A stretch of 64,000 bases of DNA from Roseinatronobacter sp052379845 (lineage in GTDB: Bacteria > Pseudomonadota > Alphaproteobacteria > Rhodobacterales > Rhodobacteraceae). The stretch lies in the NCBI GenBank assembly GCA_052379845.1, contig JBQTCF010000006.1; one strand, written 5' to 3'. The number at the start of each line of letters is the position of its first letter. Position 1 is the stretch's first letter. The position numbers were made by a program, and so were the translations under genes. Positions 35,968-44,739 of the stretch are shown piece after piece. The notes beneath the pieces were generated by a model. That model made no database searches, was not told where the DNA came from, and was given only the letters and a program-made list of their open reading frames with translations.

Positions 35968-36276
35968 ATGTCCAATCCAGAATGGGGCGTGAAGCGCGTC
36001 TGCCCAGAAACCGGCAAACGGTTTTATGACCTGAACAAGAAACCGATCATCAGCCCTTATACCGGCAAGGAAGTCCCGATTGAAACCGTGGAACGCCGCG
36101 AGTCGGTTGTCGCGGCCATGGCAGAGAAGTCCAAGAAAGCAGTCAAGGATGACGATGATCTTCTGGTCGATGACGATGACACGGTAGATGTCGATGATGA
36201 ATTGCTGGAAGACGAAGACGACGACACTGTCGCGCTGGATGATCTGGCCGACGTGGCCGGCGATGATGACGATTAA
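35968..36276 (+). CDS. TIGR02300 / FYDLN-acid family protein
   Basis: 102 residues with a short conserved N-terminus (WGVKRVCPETGKRFYDLNKKP then SPYTGKEVP), where the two cysteines and FYDLN are invariant in the family. A long tail follows, dominated by Asp and Glu. The family is restricted mainly to alphaproteobacteria and has no known function; the cysteines may bind metal. The ATG at 35968 has AAAGGA upstream. It lies just before tRNA-Ala. Confidence 0.88.
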   Translation: MSNPEWGVKRVCPETGKRFYDLNKKPIISPYTGKEVPIETVERRESVVAAMAEKSKKAVKDDDDLLVDDDDTVDVDDELLEDEDDDTVALDDLADVAGDDDD

Positions 36277-36310
36277 GCCCGCAATTTTTTGACGATACCG
36301 GATTTTCCTA

Positions 36311-36339
36311 TTGCGTTGGCGGATTTGCTTTCGTAATAG
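36311..36339 (+). promoter_or_regulatory. Candidate sigma-70 promoter for tRNA-Ala
   Basis: TTGCGT and TAATAG separated by 17 bases, with the -10 element about 32 bases before the first base of the tRNA. The match to consensus is moderate. Confidence 0.4.
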
Positions 36340-36370
36340 GCGGTCATTGTCAGGAAGCTGGCAAAACGGT

Positions 36371-36446
<76 letters not shown>

Positions 36447-36805
36447 AATAAAACAAAGACTTAGCGAGAAACAGTCCCGCCAGTGCGGGGCTTTTTCGTT
36501 TTGGGAAATACTGCGTCAGCGCGCTTGTGGAAATTGCCCTGTTGGTTTCCAGACATGTTGTCATCACGCACCCATCCTTCTACAGGCGCGATGTCATAGT
36601 TTTGTGATATTGTGGGTCCACGCAGTGCAGAACGGGTACCCCCTTTTTGCCACCACATGCCTGCACCTGCGCGCGCCGCAGATATACAGCAGCGCGCGCA
36701 CATAAAATTCTGGAACGAGAGTCGTATTTGAACGCAAGCTTGTCCGATTTCACGACAAAACGGCGCCCACGATGCCGTAATTGAAGGCGGGAAGGAGTGT
36801 TCTGC
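36447..36805. other. 359-base gap between tRNA-Ala and the mgd operon
   Basis: After the tRNA terminator no gene is supported; a leftward frame from 36970 has no recognisable product and partly overlaps mgdA. The gap should contain the mgd promoter. A perfect 9-base inverted repeat, TGCGCGCGC / GCGCGCGCA (36668-36700, spacer about 15), lies about 105 bases before the mgdA ATG and is a candidate operator or leader hairpin. Confidence 0.5.
36475..36497 (+). terminator. Rho-independent terminator after tRNA-Ala
   Basis: CCCGC / GCGGG stem with a CAGT loop, followed by GCTTTTTCG, about 30 bases after the tRNA. Confidence 0.75.
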
Positions 36806-38056
36806 ATGCGCTATTCCGGTTTCAAAATTCTGAAAGAAGCCCTGAGCGGCCATAAAGGCTGGACGCCAGCATGGCGTGATCCCGACCCGAAGCCGCAATA
36901 TGACATCATCATCATTGGCGGGGGCGGTCATGGGCTTGCGACGGCCTATTATCTGGCGCGCCAGTTTCACCAGTGCAATGTCGCGGTCCTTGAAAAAGGC
37001 TGGATCGGGGGCGGCAATGTGGGGCGCAATACCACCATCATACGGTCAAACTATTTGCTGGACGGAAATGAACCCTTCTACGAATTCTCCCTTAAACTCT
37101 GGGAAGGGCTGGAACAGGACCTGAATTACAACGCCATGGTCAGCCAGCGGGGCATTTTGAACCTTATCCATTCGGATGCGCAGCGCGACGCGTTCATGCG
37201 CCGCGGCAACGGGATGATCCTGCATGGCGCAGATGCGGAATTGCTCAGCGCCGATCAGGTCCGCCGCGAATACCCGTTCCTGAATTTCGACAATGCCCGC
37301 TTTCCCATCAAGGGCGGGTTGGCGCAACGGCGCGGGGGCACCGTGCGCCATGATGCAGTGGCCTGGGGCTATGCGCGCGGGGCTGACAGCCACGGCGTGG
37401 ACATTCTCCAGAATTGCGAAGTGACCGGCTTCCGTATTGAAAACGGCAAATGCCTGGGGGTGGACACATCGCGCGGCTTCATTGGCGCGGGCAAGGTTGG
37501 CGTTGCGGTGGCGGGCAATTCCTCGCGCATCATGGCGCAGGCAGGAATGCGCCTGCCCATCGAATCCCATGTCCTGCAAGCCTTCGTCTCCGAAGGGCTG
37601 AAGCCCGTTCTGCCCGGCGTGATCACTTTCGGCGCGGGGCATTTCTACTGCAGCCAGTCCGACAAGGGCGGGCTCGTCTTCGGTGGCGACATCGACGGCT
37701 ATAACTCCTACGCGCAGCGCGGGAACCTGCCTGTCATCGAGGATGTTGCGGAAGGTGGCATGGCACTGTTTCCGGGCCTTGGCCGTGTCCGCCTGCTGCG
37801 TATGTGGGGCGGCGTGATGGATATGAGCATGGACGGCTCCCCCATCATCGACCGCACCCATATTGATGGCCTCTATTTCAACGGGGGCTGGTGCTACGGG
37901 GGCTTCAAGGCCACCCCCGCATCAGGGTGGTGCTTTGCGCATCTTCTGGCCACGGACACCCCGCATGCCGTGGCCAAAGCCTATCGGTTCGACCGCTTCC
38001 GGCGCGGCCGCATGATCGATGAAAAAGGGATGGGCGCGCAGCCCAACCTGCATTGA
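36806..38056 (+). CDS. mgdA: Sarcosine oxidase beta-like subunit; probable N-methylglutamate dehydrogenase subunit A
   Basis: FAD-dependent amine oxidase subunit of 416 residues. The FAD-binding motif IIIIGGGGHGLATAYYLA starts near residue 34 and NVGRNTTIIRSNY follows. His182 in GGTVRHDAVAW matches the site where sarcosine oxidase beta binds FMN covalently. By family it would be SoxB. Because the operon region also has mgsABC and a gmaS-like gene, the substrate is more likely N-methylglutamate, giving glutamate plus a C1 unit. The ATG at 36806 is 8 bases after GGAAGGAG. First gene of a four-gene operon. Confidence 0.86.
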   Translation: MRYSGFKILKEALSGHKGWTPAWRDPDPKPQYDIIIIGGGGHGLATAYYLARQFHQCNVAVLEKGWIGGGNVGRNTTIIRSNYLLDGNEPFYEFSLKLWEGLEQDLNYNAMVSQRGILNLIHSDAQRDAFMRRGNGMILHGADAELLSADQVRREYPFLNFDNARFPIKGGLAQRRGGTVRHDAVAWGYARGADSHGVDILQNCEVTGFRIENGKCLGVDTSRGFIGAGKVGVAVAGNSSRIMAQAGMRLPIESHVLQAFVSEGLKPVLPGVITFGAGHFYCSQSDKGGLVFGGDIDGYNSYAQRGNLPVIEDVAEGGMALFPGLGRVRLLRMWGGVMDMSMDGSPIIDRTHIDGLYFNGGWCYGGFKATPASGWCFAHLLATDTPHAVAKAYRFDRFRRGRMIDEKGMGAQPNLH

Positions 38057-38071
38057 GGGGCACCATGCAAG

Positions 38072-38093
38072 CTTCATCTTGCCAAAAATACTC
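38072..38093 (-). repeat. Short dispersed intergenic repeat, copy C (degenerate)
   Basis: CTTCATCTTGCC followed by AAAAATACTC resembles copies A and B but lacks the GC-rich part. It lies in the 82-base gap between mgdA and mgdB, which is unusual because the two genes should be co-transcribed. Confidence 0.6.
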
Positions 38094-38138
38094 AAATACG
38101 ACGGCCTCGTTCAGGACCACCCGCCAAAGGGGGCGCGC

Positions 38139-38426
38139 ATGATCATCACCCACCCGCTTCTTGGCCCCTGCGATGCGCAGGAATTCACCTATCTGGGCGA
38201 TGCACGCCTGATCGACCGCCCCGATGGCATGACGGACGGGGCCGAAGATGCTTTTTATGATTATGCTTATCTGCGCGACAATCCGGCAGGACAGCACCGT
38301 GAATTATGGTTTCACGAAGCAGGGGACCGCAGTTGGCTGGTGGTCACGCGCGACACGCTGACCCATGAAATCCTGTCAGTGGAACTGGCGCGCGATGTGG
38401 CACGCAAGCAGGGGCGCAGCATATGA
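38139..38426 (+). CDS. mgdB: Sarcosine oxidase delta-like subunit; probable N-methylglutamate dehydrogenase subunit B
   Basis: 95 residues in the SoxD family: IITHPLLGPCDAQEFTYLGDA, a DYAYLRDNPAG stretch, and WFHEAGDRSWLVVTRDTLTHEI. In classical SoxD a zinc ion is held by an N-terminal CxxC and a downstream His/Cys pair. Here the first cysteine position is replaced and the later GC is GD, so the zinc site looks lost. The ATG at 38139 fits the family start; the frame from 38019 is longer. Its stop overlaps the next ATG (ATGA). Confidence 0.84.
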   Translation: MIITHPLLGPCDAQEFTYLGDARLIDRPDGMTDGAEDAFYDYAYLRDNPAGQHRELWFHEAGDRSWLVVTRDTLTHEILSVELARDVARKQGRSI

Positions 38427-41374
38427 GCAGGCTATCCACAGGCGGGCAGATTGACCGCACAACGCGGCTGCGTTTCACCTTTGACGGGCTGCCCTATTAT
38501 GGGCATGCAGGTGACACACTGGCCTCGGCATTGCTGGCCAATGGGGTGCGGCTGATGGGGCGGTCGTTCAAGTATCACCGCCCGCGCGGCGTGCTGTCTG
38601 CAGGCAGCGAGGAACCCAACGCGTTGGTGCACTTGCGCAAGGGCGGGCGGCAGGAACCCAACACGCGGGCCACAGTGGCGGAATTGTTCGACGGGCTGGA
38701 GGCCGCATCGCAAAATGCGTGGCCCAGCCTGAAACTGGACGCGCTGGCCATCAATGACCGGCTGTCGAATTTCCTGACAGCGGGGTTTTACTATAAAACC
38801 TTCATGTGGCCGGCGGCGTTCTGGGAAAAGCTGTATGAACCCATCATCCGGCGCGCGGCGGGGCTGGGGTCCATCACCACAGACCCTGATCCTGACAGCT
38901 ATGACAGGGGTTTTCTGCATTGCGACCTGTTGATCATCGGCGCGGGGCCTGCAGGGCTGGCGGCTGCGCTGACTGCAGGGCGCGCGGGTGCGCAGGTCAT
39001 TCTGGCGGATGAGGATTTTCGCATGGGGGGGCGGCTGAATGCCGAAACCCATGCCTTGGGCGACCAGTCCGGCGCCGATTGGGCGGCGGGCGCTGTCGCG
39101 GAACTGGCCAGCCTGCCCAATGTGCGGCTGCTGGCGCGCACCACAGTTCTGGGGGCGTTTGATCACGGCATTTACGGTGCAGTGGAACGCGTGGCCGACC
39201 ATCTGGCGCAGCCCGCACCGGGCAAGCCGCGCCAGATCTTGTGGCGCATCTATTCCAAACGCGCGGTTTTATGCGCGGGCGCTATAGAACGGCCCATAGC
39301 CTTCGCCAATAACGACCGCCCCGGCATTATGCTGGCAGGCGCATTGCGCGCCTATGTCAACCGCTGGGCGGTGACGCCTGCGCAAACTGTGGCCGTGTTC
39401 ACCAATAATGATGACGGCCACCGCACCGCGCGTGACCTGCGGGCCGTGGGTGTTGACGTGGCCGCGATCATTGACACCCGCGCGGATGCACCTGCCTGTG
39501 ACGGCGTGCAGGTCATGGCGGGCGCGCAAGTGGTGGACAGCGCGGGGCGGCTGGGGCTGAAATCTGTCACAGTGCGGCAGGAGAACGGCCAGGAACACCG
39601 CATCAGCATCGGTGCGCTGGGCGTGTCGGGCGGCTGGAACCCGAATGTCGCGCTAAGCAGTCACCAACGCGGGCGGCCAGAATGGAATGATGCCATCGCC
39701 GCCTTTGTGCCCGGCGGCACGCTGCCACAGGGCATGCGCAGTGCAGGCGCAGCCGCTGGCCAGTTCAGCACGCAGGGCGCGCTTGCGGCCGGGGCAGGGG
39801 CCGCCATACAGGCCCTGTCGGATCTGGGCAAAACTGCGCAGGCCCCCGATTTGCCTATGGCCGAAGACGGGGCAACCCGCATCACGCCGTTTTGGCATGT
39901 GGGTGGCACGAAAGCGCGCGCATGGCTGGATTTCCAGAATGATGTGACCGTCAAGGACGTGACACTGGCCCATCAGGAAGGGTTCCGCGCTGTGGAGCAC
40001 CTGAAGCGCTATACCACGCTGGGCATGGCCACGGATCAGGGCAAGACCTCGAATATGGGGGGGCTTGCGGTCATGGCCGAACTGACAGGCAAAAGCATCA
40101 CGCAAACCGGCACAACCATATTCCGCCCGCCCTATACACCAGTTGCCATGGGCGTGCTTGCAGGCCGGTCAGTGGGGCGTGATTTCCGCCCCACGCGCCT
40201 GACCCCCAGCCATGACTGGGCCGTGGAACAGGGCGCGGTCTTTGTTGAGGTCGGAATGTGGCTGCGCGCGCAATATTTCCCCCGCGCGGGGGAATCTGAC
40301 TGGCGTCAATCCGTGGACCGCGAAGTGCGCGCCACACGCGGCAGTGTGGGCGTGTGCGATGTCACCACGCTGGGCAAGATCGACGTGCAGGGCCGTGACG
40401 CGGCGGCATTCCTGAACCGCATCTATTGCAATGGCTTTGCCAAGCTGGCGGTCGGGCGCGTGCGCTATGGCCTGATGCTGCGCGAAGACGGCATTACCAT
40501 GGATGACGGGACCGCCGCGCGTATGGCGCACGATCATTTCGTCGTCACCACCACAACGGCCAATGCCGTGGCGGTGTTTCGCCATATGGAATTCGCCCGC
40601 CAGTGCCTGTGGCCCGACATGGATGTGCAGCTGATTTCCACAACCGAAGCATGGGCGCAATTTGCCGTGGCCGGGCCAAAATCCCGCGCGTTGTTGCAAA
40701 AGATTGTGGACCCTGAATGTGACCTGTCCAATGACGGTTTCCCATTCATGGCCTGCGGGGAAATTACCGTGTGCGGCGGGTGCCCTGCGCGGTTGTTCCG
40801 CATCTCCTTCTCGGGCGAGTTGGCGTATGAAATTGCCGTGCCCACACGCTACGGTGATGCGCTGATGCGTCGATTGATGGATGCGGGCCGGGAATTCGAT
40901 GTCACCCCCTACGGGACCGAGGCCTTGGGCGTCATGCGCATTGAAAAAGGCCATGCCGCCGGAAATGAACTGAATGGCCAGACCACAGCGCTGAATCTGG
41001 GCATGGGGCGTATGGTCAGCGACAAGAAAGACAGCATTGGCGCGGTTCTGTCGCGCCGCGAAGGGTTGCAGGACGAAAACGGCCTGCGGCTGGTGGGGTT
41101 CCTGCCCAAAAACCCGCAAGAGCGTGTGATGGCAGGCGCGCATCTGCTGGACAAGGGGGCCGATTTGCGCGCGGCCAATGATCTGGGCTATGTGACGTCA
41201 GCGTGCTATTCCCCCACGCTGAACAGCTATATTGCCATCGGTTTTCTGAAATCGGGCGAGACGCGCCTTGGCGAGGTGGTGCGCGCGGCGTCGCCCCTGA
41301 CGGGCCATGATACCGAAGTCACAGTCGTGTCGCCGCATTTTGTCGACCCAAAGGGAGAACGCCTTCGTGCATGA
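38423..41374 (+). CDS. mgdC: Sarcosine oxidase alpha-like subunit; probable N-methylglutamate dehydrogenase subunit C
   Basis: 983 residues, the length of SoxA. N-terminal region: a Fer2_4-like domain (FTFDGLPYYGHAGDTLASAL, GRSFKYHRPRG). Middle: a nucleotide-binding Rossmann domain with LIIGAGPAGLAAALTAGRAG near residue 171. C-terminal third: a GcvT-like folate domain (FLNRIYCNGFAKLAVGRVRYG, AGPKSRALLQKI, EALGVMRIEKGHA), which takes the methyl carbon to tetrahydrofolate as methylene-THF. It binds the dinucleotide and channels electrons from the beta subunit. It is coupled by overlap to mgdB and mgdD. Confidence 0.88.
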   Translation: MSRLSTGGQIDRTTRLRFTFDGLPYYGHAGDTLASALLANGVRLMGRSFKYHRPRGVLSAGSEEPNALVHLRKGGRQEPNTRATVAELFDGLEAASQNAWPSLKLDALAINDRLSNFLTAGFYYKTFMWPAAFWEKLYEPIIRRAAGLGSITTDPDPDSYDRGFLHCDLLIIGAGPAGLAAALTAGRAGAQVILADEDFRMGGRLNAETHALGDQSGADWAAGAVAELASLPNVRLLARTTVLGAFDHGIYGAVERVADHLAQPAPGKPRQILWRIYSKRAVLCAGAIERPIAFANNDRPGIMLAGALRAYVNRWAVTPAQTVAVFTNNDDGHRTARDLRAVGVDVAAIIDTRADAPACDGVQVMAGAQVVDSAGRLGLKSVTVRQENGQEHRISIGALGVSGGWNPNVALSSHQRGRPEWNDAIAAFVPGGTLPQGMRSAGAAAGQFSTQGALAAGAGAAIQALSDLGKTAQAPDLPMAEDGATRITPFWHVGGTKARAWLDFQNDVTVKDVTLAHQEGFRAVEHLKRYTTLGMATDQGKTSNMGGLAVMAELTGKSITQTGTTIFRPPYTPVAMGVLAGRSVGRDFRPTRLTPSHDWAVEQGAVFVEVGMWLRAQYFPRAGESDWRQSVDREVRATRGSVGVCDVTTLGKIDVQGRDAAAFLNRIYCNGFAKLAVGRVRYGLMLREDGITMDDGTAARMAHDHFVVTTTTANAVAVFRHMEFARQCLWPDMDVQLISTTEAWAQFAVAGPKSRALLQKIVDPECDLSNDGFPFMACGEITVCGGCPARLFRISFSGELAYEIAVPTRYGDALMRRLMDAGREFDVTPYGTEALGVMRIEKGHAAGNELNGQTTALNLGMGRMVSDKKDSIGAVLSRREGLQDENGLRLVGFLPKNPQERVMAGAHLLDKGADLRAANDLGYVTSACYSPTLNSYIAIGFLKSGETRLGEVVRAASPLTGHDTEVTVVSPHFVDPKGERLRA

Positions 41375-41927
41375 TCTTGTCCCCCTGACCGCGCTGGGGT
41401 CCAGTGCGCCGCAAACCGACACAATCGGCCCTGTCACCATAACCGAAAACCCTGATATGGCGCTGGTATCTGTTGCCGCGCGTCTGGGGCAGGAAGCGGC
41501 CTGCGCCAAGGGCCTGGCGGCCATTCTGGGCATATCTGCCCCCGATGTGGCGCGCTATGTCCAAGGCCCCACGCTGGGCGCCTTCTGGACCGCGCCGCAG
41601 TGCTGGATGGTGACAGGCCCCGACGACCCGCAATCAGCCCTGTTCGCCCGCCTGAAGGCTGAACTGGGGGACATGGCCAGCATAACCGACCAAAGCGGCG
41701 CTTGGGTGCGGTTTGATGTGCAGGGCGACCGGGTGGCCACGCTGTTTGAACTTCTGTGCAATCTGGACATGGCCCGCATGGCAGGTGGCGGCGCGCGGCG
41801 CACGGTCATTGACCATCTGGGCTGTTTCATGCTGTGCCATGGCGGCGGGGTTACAGTTTACGGCCCCAGATCGGGCGCGCGCAGCTTGCATCATGCCTTG
41901 ATAACCGCCGCAAAGGCCGTGTTCTGA
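41367..41927 (+). CDS. mgdD: Sarcosine oxidase gamma-like subunit; probable N-methylglutamate dehydrogenase subunit D
   Basis: 186 residues matching SoxG: VSVAARLGQEAACAKGL, then AFWTAPQCWMVTG, and the C-terminal CNLDMARMAGGGARRTVIDHLG. The gamma subunit is folate-domain-like and structural. The start is a GTG at 41367 that overlaps the mgdC stop by 8 bases and lies 10 bases after AAGGGAG; no in-frame ATG is near. Last gene of the mgdABCD unit. Confidence 0.84.
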   Translation: MHDLVPLTALGSSAPQTDTIGPVTITENPDMALVSVAARLGQEAACAKGLAAILGISAPDVARYVQGPTLGAFWTAPQCWMVTGPDDPQSALFARLKAELGDMASITDQSGAWVRFDVQGDRVATLFELLCNLDMARMAGGGARRTVIDHLGCFMLCHGGGVTVYGPRSGARSLHHALITAAKAVF

Positions 41928-41934
41928 CGGCAGG

Positions 41935-42972
41935 TCACGCCGATGGCACAGACCTGTTGTCCTGTACGCGGAACACGTTGATCTTACGACGTTCTTCTTC
42001 TGGGGGCAGGCCGTAGGTTTCCTGATACCGCTGCCGGAACGGACCCGCCGAGGAATAGCCGATTGCCAGCGCAACCTCTCGCATGGATTTGTTGGAATAC
42101 AGCACCAGTTGCCGCGCCGCTGCCAGCCGCAGATTGCGGTAATAGGCCAGCGGGCTTTTATCTGTCAGCTTCTTGAATACCCGTTCCAGATGGCGCGGGG
42201 ACATGTCGATCTGGTCGCAAATATCGGCAATGCTGATCGGATCTTCCAGATTTTCAGACATGATGCGCACGGCGCTGGCCACGGGTTCGGGCATCATATC
42301 GGCGGTGGCGGCCGCGCGCAGGGCTGGAATGCGCTGCCGGGTCCCTGCGCCGCGCCCCGGTTGGTGCTGGAACCAGCAGGCCACTTCGGTCATGACTTCC
42401 GGACCAAGGCGCGCGTCAATCAGCATCAGCGACAGATCGAACGCCGCCGCAGCGCCCGACACCGTCACGCGCCGCCCGTCGGTCATGATTACATCGTCGG
42501 TGTTTGCGTGGTCGGGGAATTCATCCGCGAAGGCCGCAGCATAGCACCAATGCACCGAACTGACGCGCCCCGCCATGACCCCCGCGCGCACCAGCGGAAA
42601 CACCCCCCCGCTGACGGCACCAAGCACGGTTCCGTGGCGTTCCAACATGCGCAAGGTGGCGTTCCCGTGGCGGGGGTTGTCGAACTGCGCATTGGGGGGG
42701 CTAAGGATGATAAGATACTCCAGCGCGCCCGTTTGCGACAGGCTGGCCTGCGGGTGAAAGGTGACTTGCGCGCTGCTTTCAACGGGGGACCCGTGTTCTG
42801 ATATCAGTGTCCAGCGAAACGCCTTTTGGCCTGCAATTTCATTGGCCGCGCGCAGCGGTTCAATCAGCGATGTCAGACATGCCATCGGAAACCCCGGAAA
42901 GATCAGGAAACCCAGATGGATATTTTCATTTCCGGTTGTCAAATCTACACTGTGGTGAAACATGGCGGTCAT
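41935..42972 (-). CDS. GlxA-family AraC-type transcriptional regulator (GbdR-like)
   Basis: 345 residues. The N-terminal DJ-1/PfpI-like domain (about 15-200; LGFLIFPGFPMACLTSLIEPLRAANE) is followed by an AraC helix-turn-helix pair (about 230-330; ISIADICDQIDMSPRHLERVFKK and MREVALAIGYSSAGPFRQRYQE). In Pseudomonas, GbdR and SouR of this type control glycine betaine and sarcosine breakdown. It lies between mgdABCD and mgsABC and is divergent from an XRE-cupin regulator 62 bases away, so it is a good candidate for the controller of the methylated amine genes. Confidence 0.84.
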   Translation of the reverse strand: MTAMFHHSVDLTTGNENIHLGFLIFPGFPMACLTSLIEPLRAANEIAGQKAFRWTLISEHGSPVESSAQVTFHPQASLSQTGALEYLIILSPPNAQFDNPRHGNATLRMLERHGTVLGAVSGGVFPLVRAGVMAGRVSSVHWCYAAAFADEFPDHANTDDVIMTDGRRVTVSGAAAAFDLSLMLIDARLGPEVMTEVACWFQHQPGRGAGTRQRIPALRAAATADMMPEPVASAVRIMSENLEDPISIADICDQIDMSPRHLERVFKKLTDKSPLAYYRNLRLAAARQLVLYSNKSMREVALAIGYSSAGPFRQRYQETYGLPPEEERRKINVFRVQDNRSVPSA

Positions 42973-43034
42973 GTCCTGATCCTTTCATTGGGTGTTTGTG
43001 ACGTGCGCTGTTCTGCAGTCAAGGAGGAATTCGC

Positions 43035-43694
43035 GTGACCGAGTCGCAATCTGCACCCCGCAAGGACATCAAGGCGCCGCTGTCGCAAAACCCCCATCTG
43101 GTGCGCGAGGAACGCGAAAAGGTGCTGGAAGTGGCCATCGGGCGCGAGGTGCGCGGCTACCGGCACCAGAAAGGTATGACCGTTGCCGATCTGGCGCAGG
43201 CCACAGGGCTGTCTATTGGCATGTTATCCAAGATTGAGAATGGCAACACATCGCCGTCGCTGACAACCCTGCAAACCCTGGCCAATGCGCTGAGTGTGCC
43301 GTTGACATCATTCTTCCGCCGCTTTGAAGAACACCGCGAAGCCGTGCATACCAAAGCGGGTGCCGGGGTCGAGATTGCGCGCGCGGGCACGCGGGCAGGG
43401 CACCAATATAACCTTCTGGGGCATATCGGGGGGAATGCCAGCGGTGTGATGGTGGAACCTTACTTGATTACGCTAAGCACCAGCGCTGACATTTTTCCAA
43501 CATTCCAGCATGGCGGGATTGAGACGATTTACATGCTGGAAGGGGAATTGCTGTATCGGCACAGTGACCAACTGTACCATTTGCAACCTGGGGACACTTT
43601 GTTCTTCGATGCGGATGCGCCGCATGGTCCCGAAGGGCTGGAAAAACTGCCCGCGCGGTATCTGTCCATCATCGCCTATCCGCAGAACGGCTGA
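43035..43694 (+). CDS. XRE-family regulator with C-terminal cupin domain
   Basis: 219 residues: an N-terminal XRE helix-turn-helix (about 33-92; REVRGYRHQKGMTVADLAQ, GLSIGMLSKIENGNTSPSL) and a cupin sensor domain (about 145-215; GIETIYMLEGELLYRHSDQ, LQPGDTLFFDADAPHGPEGL). Regulators of this build often control amine and polyamine breakdown genes (for example PuuR-like). The GTG start at 43035 has AAGGAGG 7 bases upstream. Rightward, just before mgsA. Confidence 0.86.
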   Translation: MTESQSAPRKDIKAPLSQNPHLVREEREKVLEVAIGREVRGYRHQKGMTVADLAQATGLSIGMLSKIENGNTSPSLTTLQTLANALSVPLTSFFRRFEEHREAVHTKAGAGVEIARAGTRAGHQYNLLGHIGGNASGVMVEPYLITLSTSADIFPTFQHGGIETIYMLEGELLYRHSDQLYHLQPGDTLFFDADAPHGPEGLEKLPARYLSIIAYPQNG

Positions 43695-43840
43695 CTGCGC
43701 TGCACTGTGGCGCGCAGGTGTGAGATTGCCTAAGTTTTCATCGATGTCGTAACTCTAGGGAAAAATATATTCTTCACAGTTGATTCTGGCGCAAGCGCTT
43801 GTTAGCTTTTGGTCAAGCGCAATTTGCAAGGGAATGGGTG

Positions 43841-44737
43841 ATGTGCGGAATAGTCGGGCTGTTTTTGAAGGATCGGTCGCTGGAACCGAAGCTTGGGGCG
43901 ATGCTGACGGATATGCTTGTCACAATGACCGATCGCGGCCCCGATAGCGCGGGCATTGCGATTTACGGGGCAGGGCAGGCCGGGCACGCCAAGCTTACGG
44001 TCCAGTCGGACACGGCCGATGCGGATTTTGCCACCTTGGCCGATGATCTGGGGCAGGCGCTGGGGGCCAATGTCACGCTGCGGCGTGCAGATACCCATGC
44101 AGTCCTGACCCTGCCCGCCGCACAGGCGCAGGGCGCACGCGATGCGCTGGCCAGGTTGCGCCCCGGCCTGCGCATCATGAGCGATGGTCAAAGCATTGAA
44201 ATATATAAGGAAGTTGGCCTGCCGCGTGAAGTTGCCGCGCGTTTTGACCTTGCATCCATGTCGGGCAGTCACGGAATTGGCCATACGCGCATGGCGACCG
44301 AATCGGCGGTGACAACCCAAGGCGCGCATCCTTTCTCAACCGGGGCCGACCAATGCCTTGTGCATAACGGGTCGCTGTCCAACCACAACAACCTGCGCCG
44401 GACCCTGAAACGCGCGGGCGTGCGTATTGACAGCCAGAACGACACGGAAGTGGGCGCGGCCTATGTGACGTGGAAAATGCAACAAGGCGCAACCCTGGGG
44501 CAGGCGCTGGAAGGGGCGCTGTCAGACCTTGACGGGTTCTTTACCTTCGTGGTCGGCACCAAGGACGGTTTCGGCGTGGTGCGCGACCCGATTGCGTGCA
44601 AACCCGCTGTCATGGCGGAAACCGACCAGTATGTGGCCTTCGGGTCTGAATATCGCGCGTTGGTCAATCTGCCGGGCATTGACGCTGCCCGCGTCTGGGA
44701 ACCCGAACCCGCCACTGTTTACTTCTGGAGTCACTGA
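43841..44737 (+). CDS. mgsA: Class II glutamine amidotransferase; probable N-methylglutamate synthase subunit A
   Basis: 298 residues beginning MCGIVGLFLKD, so the catalytic Cys2 is exposed after Met removal as in class II (Ntn) amidotransferases. TMTDRGPDSAGIAIYG, GIGHTRMATES and VHNGSLSNHNNLRR form the glutamine pocket. It corresponds to GlxB/MgsA, the amidotransferase-like subunit of N-methylglutamate synthase, which releases methylamine from gamma-glutamylmethylamide and passes it to MgsC. The ATG at 43841 is fixed by Cys2; the longer frame from 43799 would block the nucleophile. First of mgsABC. Confidence 0.87.
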   Translation: MCGIVGLFLKDRSLEPKLGAMLTDMLVTMTDRGPDSAGIAIYGAGQAGHAKLTVQSDTADADFATLADDLGQALGANVTLRRADTHAVLTLPAAQAQGARDALARLRPGLRIMSDGQSIEIYKEVGLPREVAARFDLASMSGSHGIGHTRMATESAVTTQGAHPFSTGADQCLVHNGSLSNHNNLRRTLKRAGVRIDSQNDTEVGAAYVTWKMQQGATLGQALEGALSDLDGFFTFVVGTKDGFGVVRDPIACKPAVMAETDQYVAFGSEYRALVNLPGIDAARVWEPEPATVYFWSH

Positions 44738-44739
44738 TC

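Noticed and set aside
36461..36970. Leftward frame of 169 codons between tRNA-Ala and mgdA
   Set aside because: It overlaps the mgdA start and the tRNA terminator and shows no family pattern.
43741..43840. Possible sigma-54 promoter (TGGCGC... CTTGTT) before mgsA
   Set aside because: The spacing between the GG and GC dinucleotides does not fit the -24/-12 rule. The CAAGCGCTTG palindrome there is real but short.
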